A stretch of 64,000 nt of DNA, taken from positions 29,984,576 through 30,048,575 of the forward strand of contig NC_053043.1 of NCBI RefSeq assembly GCF_003473485.1, in the 5' to 3' direction. Below the pieces are notes generated by a model. It did no database searches, had not been told where the DNA came from, and worked only from the letters and a program-made list of their open reading frames with translations. This DNA is from Medicago truncatula. Taxonomy: Eukaryota > Streptophyta > Magnoliopsida > Fabales > Fabaceae. The position numbers and the translations under genes are program-made. Below are positions 34,137 to 46,149 of this stretch, piece by piece; the stretch's first letter is position 1, and the number at the start of each line of letters is the position of its first letter.

Positions 34137-35414
34137 TATCAGTATTTTGTGAAAATTGGGAGGCCTGACTGTATTGAGAAGCAATTTGAGATAAGGAAAG
34201 AGCATCTGATGGAAGATCTTTAAACCTAAGTCAAAACAAACATAAATCAAGCAATAGTAAAGATTCACAAAATATTGAGCATGTACGGGATACGAATAAT
34301 TAAATCAAACATACTTCTCTTTGAACAGCGCAAAATCTAGTAATGGTGGATTGAACATAACTCGAGTTCCATCCCAAGTATTTGTGAAGCAGAGTGGGTA
34401 AGGAGCTGCAAATAATGGTCTTTTTAGGTTACCAATTGGTCGAATATCTTAGATGAAAATATTTGAACGAATTGACAAATATGTAGGTACCTTGTTCCGG
34501 CTTAACCCTTGCATGTTTGACAAGTATAACATATGGTTGAGGTTGAGTTCCATCAAATTTGTCGAATTCATCGGCACACAGCTTGGCATGGTCATCCCAC
34601 AAGCAACAATGAAGAATATTGCCACTATAAAAGCACATGTGAAGCAATAGTAAAGAACAATAGTACTGCTATATTGCATATGTAAAATTAAAATAAGCCA
34701 ACATATTCAATAGATGAGTAATTCAATTTATTTACCTAGCATCTTTGAGGGTAAAAGTAATCGATCTTAATCTCCCATTTCCCCTGTTAGTATTTGTCAC
34801 TTCTTGAAAGGCTCCAATTACATCTTATGTAAAAAAAACAGATATCAGAAACCTTATCTACTGAAACATAAAGAGTATCATTGAAGTGAAATACTCACCA
34901 ACCAACAAATCTCGCCTGTGTTTACCAGCCAGGACCTCACCAAAGTCCTTGAAGTTGAAGGATGTCATAGGGATGTCTGGAAAATCTTGCTTGGTAATGA
35001 CAATGGCATCTGTGATAGTGAGTCTGAATGATGATCACAGGCCTTGACAACGGTGTCATTGTTGCTAACCTTAAAGTTCTCCATTTCATAAGTTTGGTTC
35101 AAAATCAGTCGAGGTTTAAATTTATTGAGTTATTCTTTAGGGAGCGTAATATGAATTACATCACCCTGTATGGTTGTAAATTTGTAAGTAGTCAGTAAAG
35201 TGTTATTGAAATGAACTTATTGAATGAATCAAATAGATAGAAAAGAAAACCATACCTCAACATCCTTAACGATCATTTCAAGATGTTCACTTTTGTATTT
35301 GCCAATAACTGGCCAAAGATCAACAATCCTCACAACAAGGACCCACACATCTTTACTCTGATCAATGTCTATTATCTTATCAAAACCACGAGCGACTTCT
35401 TCATCATCTTCCAT

Positions 35415-37018
35415 TCTTCACAGATAAACAACAAAAATGACAAACAACGCATAATGTCAAGTACATAACTAAACAACAATAAGAGATCCTTAAAAGAATG
35501 GGATTATTTAAAGAGCAGCATAACATAACTTTATGATCTTTAAACATCATAACAGATGCAAGATAAACACATACTTTTAGTGATATTAAACACATCAAAA
35601 ATTAAAACAAACAAATGAAGTGGAAGAGTTAATAAAGGTTCCATCTTTATGAAATGATCTGGAACTAACAAAAGAACACGATTTTGGATCTTAAAAATCT
35701 AGCAACATACACACAAAAAAACAGAGAGTCTAAGTGAATCTAAACACATCAAAACTTTCTAAATATACCTTCTAATTTGTATTGCTTTACTCTATTCTAT
35801 CTCTGATTGTAAAAGGGTGGGTTAGTACCATCCTAATTTGATTTATTTTCTGGTTGCTATAGTGCTAGGCTGGCTGTCTTCGTTAACCAAACTATTTGAT
35901 TAAAATGGCTAGGCATGTATATTATTATTCTTTTCTCTTGGCCCTTCTAAAGATGCAAATTTCTTTGTGAACACAACACAATAATTAGTAGCATGTAATC
36001 AGAAAAAGGATATTATTTCTGCTGAAAAAGGATACGATTTCTGCTAAAAATCTAGCAACTTCTTAAAAAAAAAACACATACTTGAAGTGAATATAAACAC
36101 ATCAAAACTTGTAAACACTTCAAAGCAAAAAAATGACATCTACAAATCAACAAAAAATTGAACCTTGAAGTGAAAGAACACAAATCACGAGCATGAAGTG
36201 AAACAAAACATAAAAAAAATTTGAAAAAAAATGGCTAGGCAGAATCACTTTTAACTATCTCTAGAAATACTTTATAAACATCAAACAAATATCAGTATAG
36301 TAGATCTAGAACAATTCTTCTAGTGCTATTCGAAAAAAAATTCTCAAGATAGTAAAACAAAAAAACATAGATCTGTTTTACAAAACAATAGTTTATGCGA
36401 TTTTTGGCTCATAAAATTTGAGATTTGACAAAAAATGGCCAGCAACAGAAACAGAGTATGAAGAAGTGAAACCTTTGAGCAGCGAAGAAGTGATGTTTTC
36501 GTTGAATTTTTTTTGAGAGAAAAGTATGAAGAAGTTATGAGAAAGAGAGTATGAAGAAGTTTTGAGAGAAAATGAAGTAGTAGTAGACCAGGTTGGTAAC
36601 AATCTTTTGTGCGAGTAATAACCTTATTTGGAGTAGACCGTTGGACAATAGGTTGCTTTGTCAGCTGGAACCGAGAAACCATGCAATTTGTTGATATTAC
36701 CAAATTTAACCCTGTTTAGTTTATGTATTTGCATACTGAAAAAGGGGTAGAAATCTCATGGTAAGAAAAATAGAAGGAATCAATTCCTAATACAACTACT
36801 TGTTACATATGTACCCTTTAATAAAATGAATCAACAACAGTGTAATGAAAAAGGGTAAAAAAGTGAGAGTGCGGTAAAAAACTCAGGGTTCTCCCATTTC
36901 AAATTTTATTACCACATTACCCTTCAATAAAGTGAAATTAAAGTGTAGTTAAAAAAGGTAGAAGCAGGGACAGTTGTGCAATTTTGACAGGCATTTGTTT
37001 TCTCATATATATAATAGA
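35415..37018 (-). other. Helitron 5' noncoding region
   Basis: AT-rich, with no open frame of note. It presumably holds the promoter of the RPA gene and ends at the TC terminus at 37017-37018. Confidence 0.5.
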
Positions 37019-37319
37019 TTTATTGACAACGGAAAGTATAATAAGAAATTAAAATACCTTTTGTCAAAAACAAAAAAAAATTAAAATACCTCAAACATTT
37101 TGCCCGTTACATACATTCGTACACACACAATTTAAAGCTGACAGACACACACTTTCTATTTCATCTCTTTCGAAGAATAGTGTAGCAGAATTTTCTCACG
37201 AATCACACTCACACTCTCTGAGATTCATCGTGTCGTATAAACGAGCACAAAAAGAAGCTTTCAAACCCTAAATCTCAATTCTTCAACTTTATGAACAAAT
37301 CGCAACAAGAATCGTTACA
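37019..37319 (+). promoter_or_regulatory. Remaining proximal promoter and 5' leader of KIN-8A
   Basis: Only about 300 bases separate the Helitron from the kinesin start codon. They contain CAACGG (near 37025) and CCCGTT (near 37100), which resemble cores of the mitosis-specific MSA element bound by MYB3R factors, and AAACCCTAA (about 37264). No clear TATA box is seen. Confidence 0.45.
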
Positions 37320-40300
37320 ATGCCAGTTTCAACTCGATCTCACACAAAAAACGCTCCAATTCCACAACAACAACCACATCAATGTTTAAAGGAGAAATTG
37401 AAAGCACTAACACTCTTATACGAGCAACAAAATCTCAAGAACCGTTCTTTCAATCCTCCAAAACAAGAAGACAATGTCGTTGCGAAGAAGAAGAAGAAGC
37501 TTTCGTTGGTTGATGAGAATAGGATAATGGTGTTTGTGAGAGTGAGGCCAATTGCGAAGAAAGAAGCGGGTTCGAGGTGTTGTGTGAGGATTGTGAATCA
37601 TTGTGAAGTTTATTTGACGGAATTTGCTGCTCAGGATGATTACTTGAGGTTGAAGCGGGTTCGGGGTCGGCATTTTACGTTTGATGCTTGTTTTTCTGAT
37701 TCAGCTACTCAGCAGGAAGTTTATTCTACCTCGTGAGTTTGCTACATTAATAATTTACTTAATTTTGTATCTCTTACAAATATAGCATTAGTATGATTAA
37801 ATTAAATGTATGTCATATTTGGTTATTTTCTAATTGAGGGGTTTGATATGGAAACTTTTATTTGTAAGATATCAAAGTAGGGTATGTTTGGATTGACTTA
37901 TTTGGGTTTATCTACTGACATGAGATTAGTGAGATTGTTTTGGAGAACTTATGAAAACAGCTTATGACAATTTTCACAAGTTTTTTTGGCTCATTTTCAT
38001 AAGTTCTCAAATATAGCTTAAGAAAAAAGCTTATAACGTATAAAAAAGCAATTTAACTATTTTGTCTTTTTCTATAAAAATAGCTTAAGTAAGCTTATGC
38101 ATAAGTGCTTATCTTGCTTATCACTTGTGATATAAGCTCCAAATAAGCTGCTTATCCAAACAGGCCTAAGTGTTAGGATTCCCACAATGAGTTTAAAAAT
38201 ACTTACTTGCATTACTTAAGCCGTGAGGCTCTCCTGCCTAATGTACTAGTCTTTTGGGTCGGGCTCTGCTCATGTTCTTAAGTCCTAATATTTGGGTTGT
38301 ATTAAGGTGCTTTACCGAATACCAATAGGTGAGTGAAAGCCTCCGTGGACGTCAACTCTTGAAGGCGTGACAATTTTAGGAGTTCCACATCGAGTAGTTA
38401 AAAGTGCTCAATGTGGTACTTAAGCCATGAGACTCTTTCACCTAATGTACTAGTTTGTTGGGTTGGACTCTCCTTATATGATTGATCTGGTGATAGGACA
38501 CCTAGGCATATTCTTGAAGGAAGTGGGGCCGTGTGAGAGATATTGACTAGTGAGGTCCCATTCAGGGAATTTGGTTAAAGGGATGAAGGACTGAGGCTGG
38601 GTAGTGATGTTGATTCTGAAAGTTTGTGGTAGGAGAGATTTCTCTATGGTTTAGGAGCTTTTGCTCTGGATTAGGAGTATCGACTCTGGTTTATTTTCTG
38701 CATTTTTCTTTATTTTCTTATGGTAAAGCATAAACTAGTTTTTGTAGGTACATTTACATCATAATGTTACTACTTAAAAACTTGGTTTTCTTGTAGGAGT
38801 ATAGTCAAATATGATTTAACAGCAGTATAAAACTTATGCCTATCGTAGGTTTACGGTTATTTAACTCGATCTTATATTTATTGAGACTGATTTTATTTAC
38901 TTGATCTGAACCTTTTTGGTATACTATAATAAGTGATGCTTTATGTTCATATAAATAAATGATGTGGTTGTCATTCATGAGCTAGATCATTCATTTTGTT
39001 GAGAAAAGTCGCACAAAGTTGCACATGCCAACGATCAACCCACACACCCATGAATCTTTGATGAAACATGCAAGAACACACTGAAAAGAAAATAATAGCA
39101 CACTCAGATTTTACGCGATTCGGCACCTATGTCCACGGGAACACCTCAACATAATTTATTCAATTCTCAGATAATTACAATAGTATAACCCACCCCTAGA
39201 TATGTATCACACTACAATACTTCATTAAAGAGTTAAAAGGAATGATAACACCCACATAGTCACATCTCACACACTAAGTGATCACCAACACCATCTATAG
39301 GACATGTTTGGGGATACCTACATGATCACCCAAGGATGGGGATGTCTCAAGTCTTCACAAGTCCTCCTATTTATTGAATAGGGAAGTAGTTTCAGTTCAT
39401 GAATATAATTTATTGGACAATAATTATCTCACATTCCCATGTAGCTTCTCTTCATTTCTCTAAGAATCGAGATACATCCCTTCATCTCTTGAAATGTATC
39501 TCTTAAATTTCCACCTATTTGCATTTATTTGTAAATTTGAATTGATTTCCCAGCACTTTCAAAATTGTGTATTTGTTATATTGTTGCAATGCAACTCTGC
39601 TTGTTTTGGGTTCAGTGTGTTTGCAGTTTCTCTTCTATCAGTATGACAGGGCTTGTTTTGACAATTGCTGCATCTGCATGCATTCAAAATCTTATGGCTC
39701 AAGAAGTCATTTATGTTTGATTTGATGTTGGGAAGTTACATTGACTTTGCTTTTTCAGAACCTCAGAACTCGTGGAATCAGTTCTGCAAGGGAAGAATGG
39801 GACAGTTTTCTGTTATGGTGCCACCGGAGCTGGAAAAACTTACACAATGCTTGGTACAGTGGAAAGCCCGGGAGTGATGGTGTTGGCAATTAAGGATCTC
39901 TTCAGTAAAATCAGGACGAGAAGTTGTGATGGGAACCATGTTGTTCATCTGTCCTATCTTGAGGTTTATAATGAAACTGTAAGAGATTTGATTTCACCTG
40001 GAAGACCTCTGGTTTTGAGAGAAGATAAACAGGTTCACTTTGTTATCTTAATAGCAATTTTTTATTTAAAAACTAGCAATGTTCAAGAGAAATTTTTGAT
40101 AAGCATTCCGAGTTTATGCACTGTTTATAGATCGTGGACTGCATCTCATGTGTGGACACTGCAACCCCACCAAGCTTTAACTAAATTATAAACTGCATCG
40201 TTTTTCATTAGTCCACAACAACTGCAATCCATCCACTAATCCTACAATACCTCAACATGTGCAATTTAAAACCTCTAGCTTATGTTTATTAGGTTTTTAT

Positions 40301-43300
40301 ATTGGACCTAATTCATCCTTACAATTTCGTAAGAATGTGTTAGACCCAGTATAAAAAGATAATATAGACTTAGAGTCTATCCATTGGGCCGCCCACCATT
40401 TATATTCACGAACCAAACCCAATAGTGTTGCGCGTGAGGGAGTCTATTGCAAAAAAACCAAGTCCCACATTGAATAGAGATAATGCCTGAAATGAGGTGG
40501 CACTCCCACCTTACAAGTCGGTGTTGTAGGGATGAGTTAGGCTCAATATAACAACCTAATAATGTTTACTTGTATATATTTATACAGGCCATCTATACTT
40601 GGTGTAAGGATTTCTTTTTTCTTACAGGTCATGAATACTTAACTCATTAGCCTTAATAAAGAAGGCTGTAGTTTACTTCATATACCTGTTTATTCATTTT
40701 ATTTCAATTCTTCACCTATTAGGGGAAACACCTTAAGAAAATTAGGTGAAGCACCTTGAAAAAGTATGCAGTAAGTACCAGTCACCTCTAGAATTTTTTG
40801 GTTGTGAAGAGATTGGTTGCTCAATAAATGCTCTTGTTTTCCTTGCATCCCATTTAATCACTTTCTGATTGTACACTGTCTAACTATATTATAGGGGATT
40901 GTGGCAGCAGGTCTTACACAATACAGAGCCTATTCAACCGATGAAGTAATATTCTGAACCATTCTAGTACATTGAAAGTTTAGATTGCTGTTTGAACCCT
41001 AAGATACTTTTTTGTTTTACTTTGCTCCTGCTGCTGCAGGTGATGGCATTACTTCAGCAAGGGAATCGTAACAGAACTACAGAACCAACTCGTGCAAATG
41101 AAACATCTTCACGTTCCCATGCTGTTTTGCAGGTGCATTTTTGAAGGTTGTTTCCGGAAAATAATGCAAAAACCTTTATATGCTGTGATTATGACATGCA
41201 CTTAACTTATTTGTTACATATAGGTTATGGTTGAATACCGAGTTAGAGATGCTGCAATGAATATTGTTCACAGAGTGGGCAAGCTCTCATTGATTGATCT
41301 TGCAGGGTCCGAGAGAGCCCTTGCCACAGATCAAAGAACACTTAGATCTCTTGAGGGTGCCAACATTAATCGGTCACTTCTTGCACTAAGCAGCTGCATC
41401 AATGCTCTTGTAGAGGGCAAGAAACACATTCCATACCGAAATTCAAAACTTACTCAGCTCCTCAAAGATTCACTAGGAGGAACTTGCAACACTGTTATGA
41501 TTGCTAACATAAGCCCGAGTAACCTCTCATTTGGTGAAACCCAAAACACCCTTCATTGGGCTGATAGAGCCAAGGAGATTCGAAAAAAGGTTGATTCCTC
41601 AAACCATTTCAAGCTTTCAATGATTATGACACAATAATATGAGTATTTTTTAATGTTGTCATAAATCGTCATACATATTAATTTTTGGTTTTCTTGAATG
41701 ATATCAAGCATTTTTCTTACACTTTGTTGCTTTTGTTGGTATGTTCACATTTTTGTTTTATTGAATTTTTTGTTTGGTGTCATATAAATCACAAACCAAT
41801 AAGTGTACAAAGGTACTCACTCTGGTGATGTTGAATAGTGAAACTGAAATCTGTTGTTCATTGATGCAGGCATCTGATGCGAACGAGGATCTATTACCGG
41901 TACCTGAGACAGAAATAGACCAGGTCAAGCTGGTACTAGAGCTGCAAAAGGAGAATCGTGAATTGCGAATGCAGCTAGCACGCAAACAACAACAACTTTT
42001 GAAACTCCAAGCACAGTCCTTGGCAGCATATTCTTCCCCAACACCACCATCAGGTTCATCTTTTCTTTCCACTCCTCCGACTTCGGTTCAACCAAATGAA
42101 AAACGAAGGACTAGACCCTCGTTCTTAACTGCAACTTATCTCACTCCGGAGACCAAGAACAAGGGGGATGAGATAACATTCACTGTAAGAACACTTTATC
42201 AAAAAGTAAAAACTCTGGAGTCAGAGATTGAAAAAATGAAAAAGGATCATAGTTTGCAGATAAAGCAGAAAGATAATATTATTCGTGATCTTTCACAAAA
42301 GAGTGGGAAAAAAGTGGCAGCAGCAGGGGAAGTGGGAAATAGAGTAGTAACCAGGTCTAGCATACGACCAAAGGATGAAAACATAGGTGAGTTAAAAAGT
42401 CCAAGTCATCGTTTTCAATCACCACTACCAAAGGTCAAGAAACGAAGCTTTTGGGACATAACTGCTGCTAACAGCCCATCAGTTGCTGCATTAAATGGGA
42501 GAAAAACTAGAAGTCATGTCATTTCTGAACCTACTGCACATCCATCCATGCTTCTTCAGGTTCGTTGTTTCTTCTCTCTCCCAACCACTATAAAGCACAA
42601 ACACCTCTCCAAACTAGCGTCAGACGTGTCTTAGACAATAATACTTCTCGGACATGCCTTAGACACTCGTCTAACACCCCTTAACAATGTCAAGAAACTA
42701 TATACTTTTCAGCTTGAGTGCTTCTCAGACATGGCTTGGACATGGGCCAAGAGAATGAGGAGACACCTACTTTGACTGAAAACTTCTTAGTCACTCTCAT
42801 AAAAAAAATTATTAAAAAAGTCACCTTAGATTATATCTTAAATCAATTTCTTTTAAATAATATAATCAATTAAAATATATGAAGTACATAACCTTTGTTC
42901 ATTGAAACATGAAGTCATATATATATATATCTTATTCTTTTAAGGCTCATCATCATCAGACTTAACTAGTTTTTTTAGAGACATGATTTATCATACAGAT
43001 TATTTTTATAAGGACTTGGGTCCTGGTATACTATTTTTTGAGGATCATTATCATGTTAAAATTGCATCATCTTCAGGTTATTTTCGAAAGATTTTGTTTG
43101 AAAATATGCTTATTAACTTTTTATTTAGAAAGTGAATACATAAATATTTTTTTAACTTTAGTTTTGTTATGTTATGTTAAAATCACACATACACACACTT
43201 ATGTGTATGTGTGGTATTTTAGTGTCCTATAAAGCACAAACACATCTCCAAACTATAGTGTCAGACGTGTCTTGACACTAATACTTCTCGGACACGTCTT

Positions 43301-44305
43301 AGACACTTGTCTTACACCCCTTAACAATGTCCAAAAACTATATACTTTTTAGCTTGAATGCTTATCAGACACAGCTTGGGCACGAGCCAAGAGAATGAGG
43401 AGACACCTACTTTGACTGAACACTTGGTCACTGAACACTTGGTCACTCAAATTGTTTTATAAAAAAAGTCAACTTAGATTATATCTTAAATTAATTTTTT
43501 TTAAGTAATATAATTAGTTAAAATATATGAACACATAACCTTTATTCACTGAAACAAGAAGTCGTATATATGTCTTATTCTTTTAAGCTTCATCATCATT
43601 AGACTTAACTAGTTTTTTCAGAGACATGATTCATTATATTTTCAGATTATTTTTATAAGGACTTCATTGCAAAATGATGCATTGGTTCTGGTATACTATT
43701 TTTTTTAGGATCACTATCATGTTAAAATTGTATCTTATCTTCAGATTATTTTGAAAACATTTTGTTTGAAAATATGCTTATTAACTTTGTATTTAGAAAG
43801 TGCATACATAAATATTATTTTTAACTTTAATTTTGTTATGTTAATCACACATACACACACTTATGTCTATGTGTGCTATCTTAGTGTCCTATATTGGAGA
43901 CATTAATTGTGCTACAATATCTGTATCTGTGGCGTGTCCGATCCCCGTGATTGAGTCGGTGCATCATAGCTCCCAACTCCTGTCACTTTTTTTACTTGCA
44001 TATATAACTGATATATTGATAATAAACATCAGAATATAATAAATATTTTTTCGAGGTTGTAAGGTCCAATAGAGATGATGGTTCTTAATTGCATTGTTGA
44101 AATCCTTTTTATCATGTTTAAAACATCATGTGCTCTCATTTGCCACAATGAGAGAGCATTATAGCATAACAGTTTTTTTTTTTTTCCTTATGTGATTGAT
44201 CCAACTTGCTTGGTCCTGAGGCACCATGTTTTTGTCACAACTTTACATGTTCGTTACATTTTTCAGCCAGGGTTTGCTCGTCAAAAGGGAAACATTTGGA
44301 AGTGA
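37320..44305 (+). CDS. KIN8A: Kinesin-8 motor protein, KIN-8A
   Basis: Seven exons with GT-AG borders and continuous phase: 37320-37732, 39759-40032, 40895-40945, 41040-41132, 41224-41589, 41870-42559, 44267-44305, giving 641 residues. The start MPVSTRS and the end PGFAR...K match Arabidopsis KIN-8A (At1g18550), as do [17 protein letters not shown] and [20 protein letters not shown]. Motor domain about 68-395: P-loop GATGAGKT (158-165), switch [10 protein letters not shown] (266-274), switch II DLAGSE (302-307), and [15 protein letters not shown] neck and coiled coil follow ([22 protein letters not shown], and about 495-530), then a basic tail. Kinesin-8 motors move to microtubule plus ends and control microtubule length in mitosis. 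All catalytic residues are present. A stop just after the exon 5 border and a 3.2-kb repeat-rich region between exons 6 and 7 do not affect the spliced frame. Confidence 0.93.
37879..38166. mobile_element. MITE in KIN-8A intron 1
   Basis: Left end gggtatgtttggattga and right end complementary to ggcctgtttggataagc, with internal words (ggagaacttatgaaaacagcttatgacaatttt) shared with the helicase intron 1 copy near 19.5 kb. About 288 bp, no coding capacity. Confidence 0.65.
38167..39530. repeat. Repeat-derived DNA in KIN-8A intron 1
   Basis: 38167-38520 contains two diverged copies of a unit with cttaagccgtgaggctct / cttaagccatgagactct and taatgtactagt. 39000-39530 carries dispersed-repeat-like sequence (cgattcggcacctatgtcc). 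Both look like old LTR-retroelement pieces but have no clear ends, so no family is assigned. Confidence 0.45.
40336..40552 (-). mobile_element. Possible small solo LTR or TRIM fossil in KIN-8A intron 2
   Basis: On the minus strand it starts TGTTATATTGAGCC and ends GGGTCTAACA, with TG...CA ends and a TATAAA-like box inside. No flanking duplication could be found, so the limits are uncertain. It is a fossil with no coding part. Confidence 0.4.
42589..43893. repeat. 640-bp tandem duplication in the last KIN-8A intron
   Basis: Two units, 42589-43228 and 43229-43893, both begin taaagcacaaacac(c/a)tctcc and end cttatgt(g/c)tatgtgtg...agtgtcctat. Scattered differences and small indels (roughly one in ten bases by eye) indicate a duplication of some age. 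The unit has cggacacgtcttagac-type words known from dispersed repeats, but no coding. Confidence 0.85.
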
Positions 44306-45800
44306 TCTAGGAAAGAGTAGAAGAAGTTCAAGGACAGAATAGAACAAATATGACAGAAGGTCTGGTATTTTTTAAGACCTTGGCTGTGGCACAATACGAT
44401 GAACTGGCTGTGGCACAATATGAATTAGATCATTGCCACTTCCATCTTCAAGTGTCTGCTTGTGTAAATGAGTAATACAATGATAGGTTCTTTAGGCTTA
44501 GTTAGCAGCAGGACTGGAGGGTTCTCTTTTACAAGCTTTATTCACAGATGTAGATTTCATGCTGTCAAAATCTATCGCATTTGGCACATGTGGCCGTTCT
44601 ATGAAGCCAGACCACCGTGCAGGATTATGATTTTGATATTTTTAAAAAAAAAAATCTAGAATGCCTGCATGTCATTTTGACTGTATACAATGCAATTCCT
44701 TCATTCACCACCTCCCTCCACTATATTTTTAGGTATTGAAGCTATTGGAGAAAAGTCCAAAATGGTTATTATTATTAGTATTTTTGTACGTTAATTTTTT
44801 TTTCTTATTGGATTTGAGTTGGTGTACTGTCATTCCAGCTCACCAATTTCATTATCCTTTTAACGACCTTATATGTTAATGAGAGTGATTCAAGTCTACT
44901 AAATAAGTTTCACTAGAATTTAAAGTCAACGAATTGTTTATGGTATCAGCTTAATAAACATTTAAGTGAAGTACACATTTAAAATATTTTATAATTAGAA
45001 ATGTAAACATGTCAAAACAGAAAATGGTATCAGCTTAATCAATTCACTATATAGAAACTAATGCAATATATAATATTGTTATTATCATCTAAATAAATAA
45101 AGGTGTACCAATGAGATTGAAACCAGAGAAGAGGCTAATTTTTCATAATATAGCTATCCATCCAAAGTTGAAAATGGAAGATAAAAGCCAAATGAATGTA
45201 GCATGTGTAGAACATTTTGAGAAAATATATCTTGACACAAATTTGACAAAGAAGCTATTATGGTCATACGTTTTTTTGATTTTTTTTATTACTTTCTTCT
45301 CTTTTTTCCATTCAAGTCAATGTTTATATTAGATGTATATACCATGTCCATTTATGATGTCTAATTTTTGTGTCAAAACATCACTCTTCAAACATCTTAC
45401 ATCTAATCTAATATATTTCCAACTTGCAACTTTATAATAAGAACGAGTATCGTTATTGAGTAAATCCCCAATTTACTATCTTAGTTCCCAAAGCACATCT
45501 AAAAATAATAAAAAAATCAGCAACGTTTTGTAAGTAGTCCGATTTTTGTGTCTATTTATAAGTAGTTTTTACGGTATATAAAAATATTTAGCCAAGACTT
45601 ATAGACAAAAATGAGTACAAATTACTTATTGTTATTTTAGAACTAAGTAGCAGCAGAACAATACTTTAGAAATTAAATTAGAGTTTTACTCTTGATTATT
45701 GGAATCACTTTCTCAAATGTTAGAGCCAAAATATCAAAAATATGTTGAGAGAGAATAATCTTTTCAAAATCATTCATACTATTTGAGAAGATAATTAAGA
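44306..45800. other. KIN-8A 3' region and AT-rich intergenic DNA
   Basis: The first 400 bases probably include the kinesin 3' UTR (polyadenylation-like AATAATAT-rich DNA follows). Open frames here are short and match nothing known. Confidence 0.4.
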
Positions 45801-46121
45801 TGTTGATTTTATGGCTACGCTTGATGCTTCATCTGACCTTGACCTCTTCGTTCACAATTCTCCTCTTCAAAGGCTTGGAGACATCCTTGCAGCCGATGCC
45901 TTTTTATAATCATTCTTACTATTCGAGAAGACAATCAAGATATCCGAGAAGACAATCAAGATAACAATTTCATGGCTAAACTTGATGCTTTATCCGACAT
46001 TGACCTCTTTGTTCGCAATTCTCCTCTTCAAAAGCTTAGAGACGTCCTTGCAGCTAATGCTGCGGGAACTTTCTCTAAGATTAGAGTCTTTTTCTTTTTA
46101 CCGTTTGTTCTTTTCTTTTAA
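45780..46121 (+). repeat. Twin coding-like direct repeat of unknown origin
   Basis: Two copies of a roughly 115-base unit lie 161 bases apart. Each starts with ATG (45811 and 45972) and reads MA(T/K)LDA(S/L)SD(L/I)DLFV, then NSPLQ(R/K)L and D(I/V)LAA. Copy 1 stops after 32 codons; copy 2 continues to about 49. Most differences between copies are conservative or silent at the protein level, suggesting descent from a real coding sequence. I do not recognise the family. Confidence 0.5.
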
Positions 46122-46149
46122 CCTTATAACAAAAAAATGTTTGTACAAA

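Larger units (their letters stand above)
31116..35414 (-). pseudogene. RPA70-like single-strand DNA-binding protein gene of the Helitron, interrupted
   Basis: Minus-strand exons: 35256-35414 (MEDDEEVARGFDKIIDID then WVLVVRIVDLWPV, an OB-fold start); about 34915-35166 (TITDAIVITKQDFPDIP and FKDFGEVLAGKHRRDLLVG); about 34740-34830 (DVIGAFQEVTNTNRGNG, ITFTLKDA); about 34440-34620 (ILHCCLWDDHAKLCADEF); then a linker split by the solo LTR; 31370-31505 (TRHGWTYDGCNQCTRSV, WMCYHKHK, the C4/CCCH zinc finger of RPA70); and 31116-31235 (YKVEVTDVHEEEKIRFIFWDEL). This is the RPA1 order DBD-A, B, zinc-finger DBD-C. RPA-like genes are regular passengers of plant Helitrons and may protect the single-stranded intermediate. 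A stop and a frame change in exon 2, plus the nested LTR, make it inactive. Confidence 0.75.
23654..37018 (-). mobile_element. 13.4-kb Helitron carrying RPA, helicase and three B3-domain genes
   Basis: Read on the minus strand, the 5' end is TCTATTATATATATGAG (from 37018) preceded by host A. The 3' end is a hairpin (TACCCGTG, 5-base loop, CATGGGTA; 23664-23684), then TCTCGA and the terminal CTAG at 23654-23657 followed by host T. Known: Helitrons begin TC, end in a hairpin plus CTRR, and insert between A and T without target duplication; all three hold. Inside, in 5' to 3' order, are an RPA70-like gene, a PIF1-type helicase remnant and a B3 gene cluster. The HUH Rep domain needed for rolling-circle transposition is absent, so this copy is non-autonomous. 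A solo LTR is nested in it. Confidence 0.88.

Noticed and set aside
44160-44305. Alternative end of the kinesin at the stop in intron 6
   Set aside because: The short exon at 44267 reproduces the conserved PGFAR ending of KIN-8A, so splicing to it is preferred; intron retention remains possible as a minor form.
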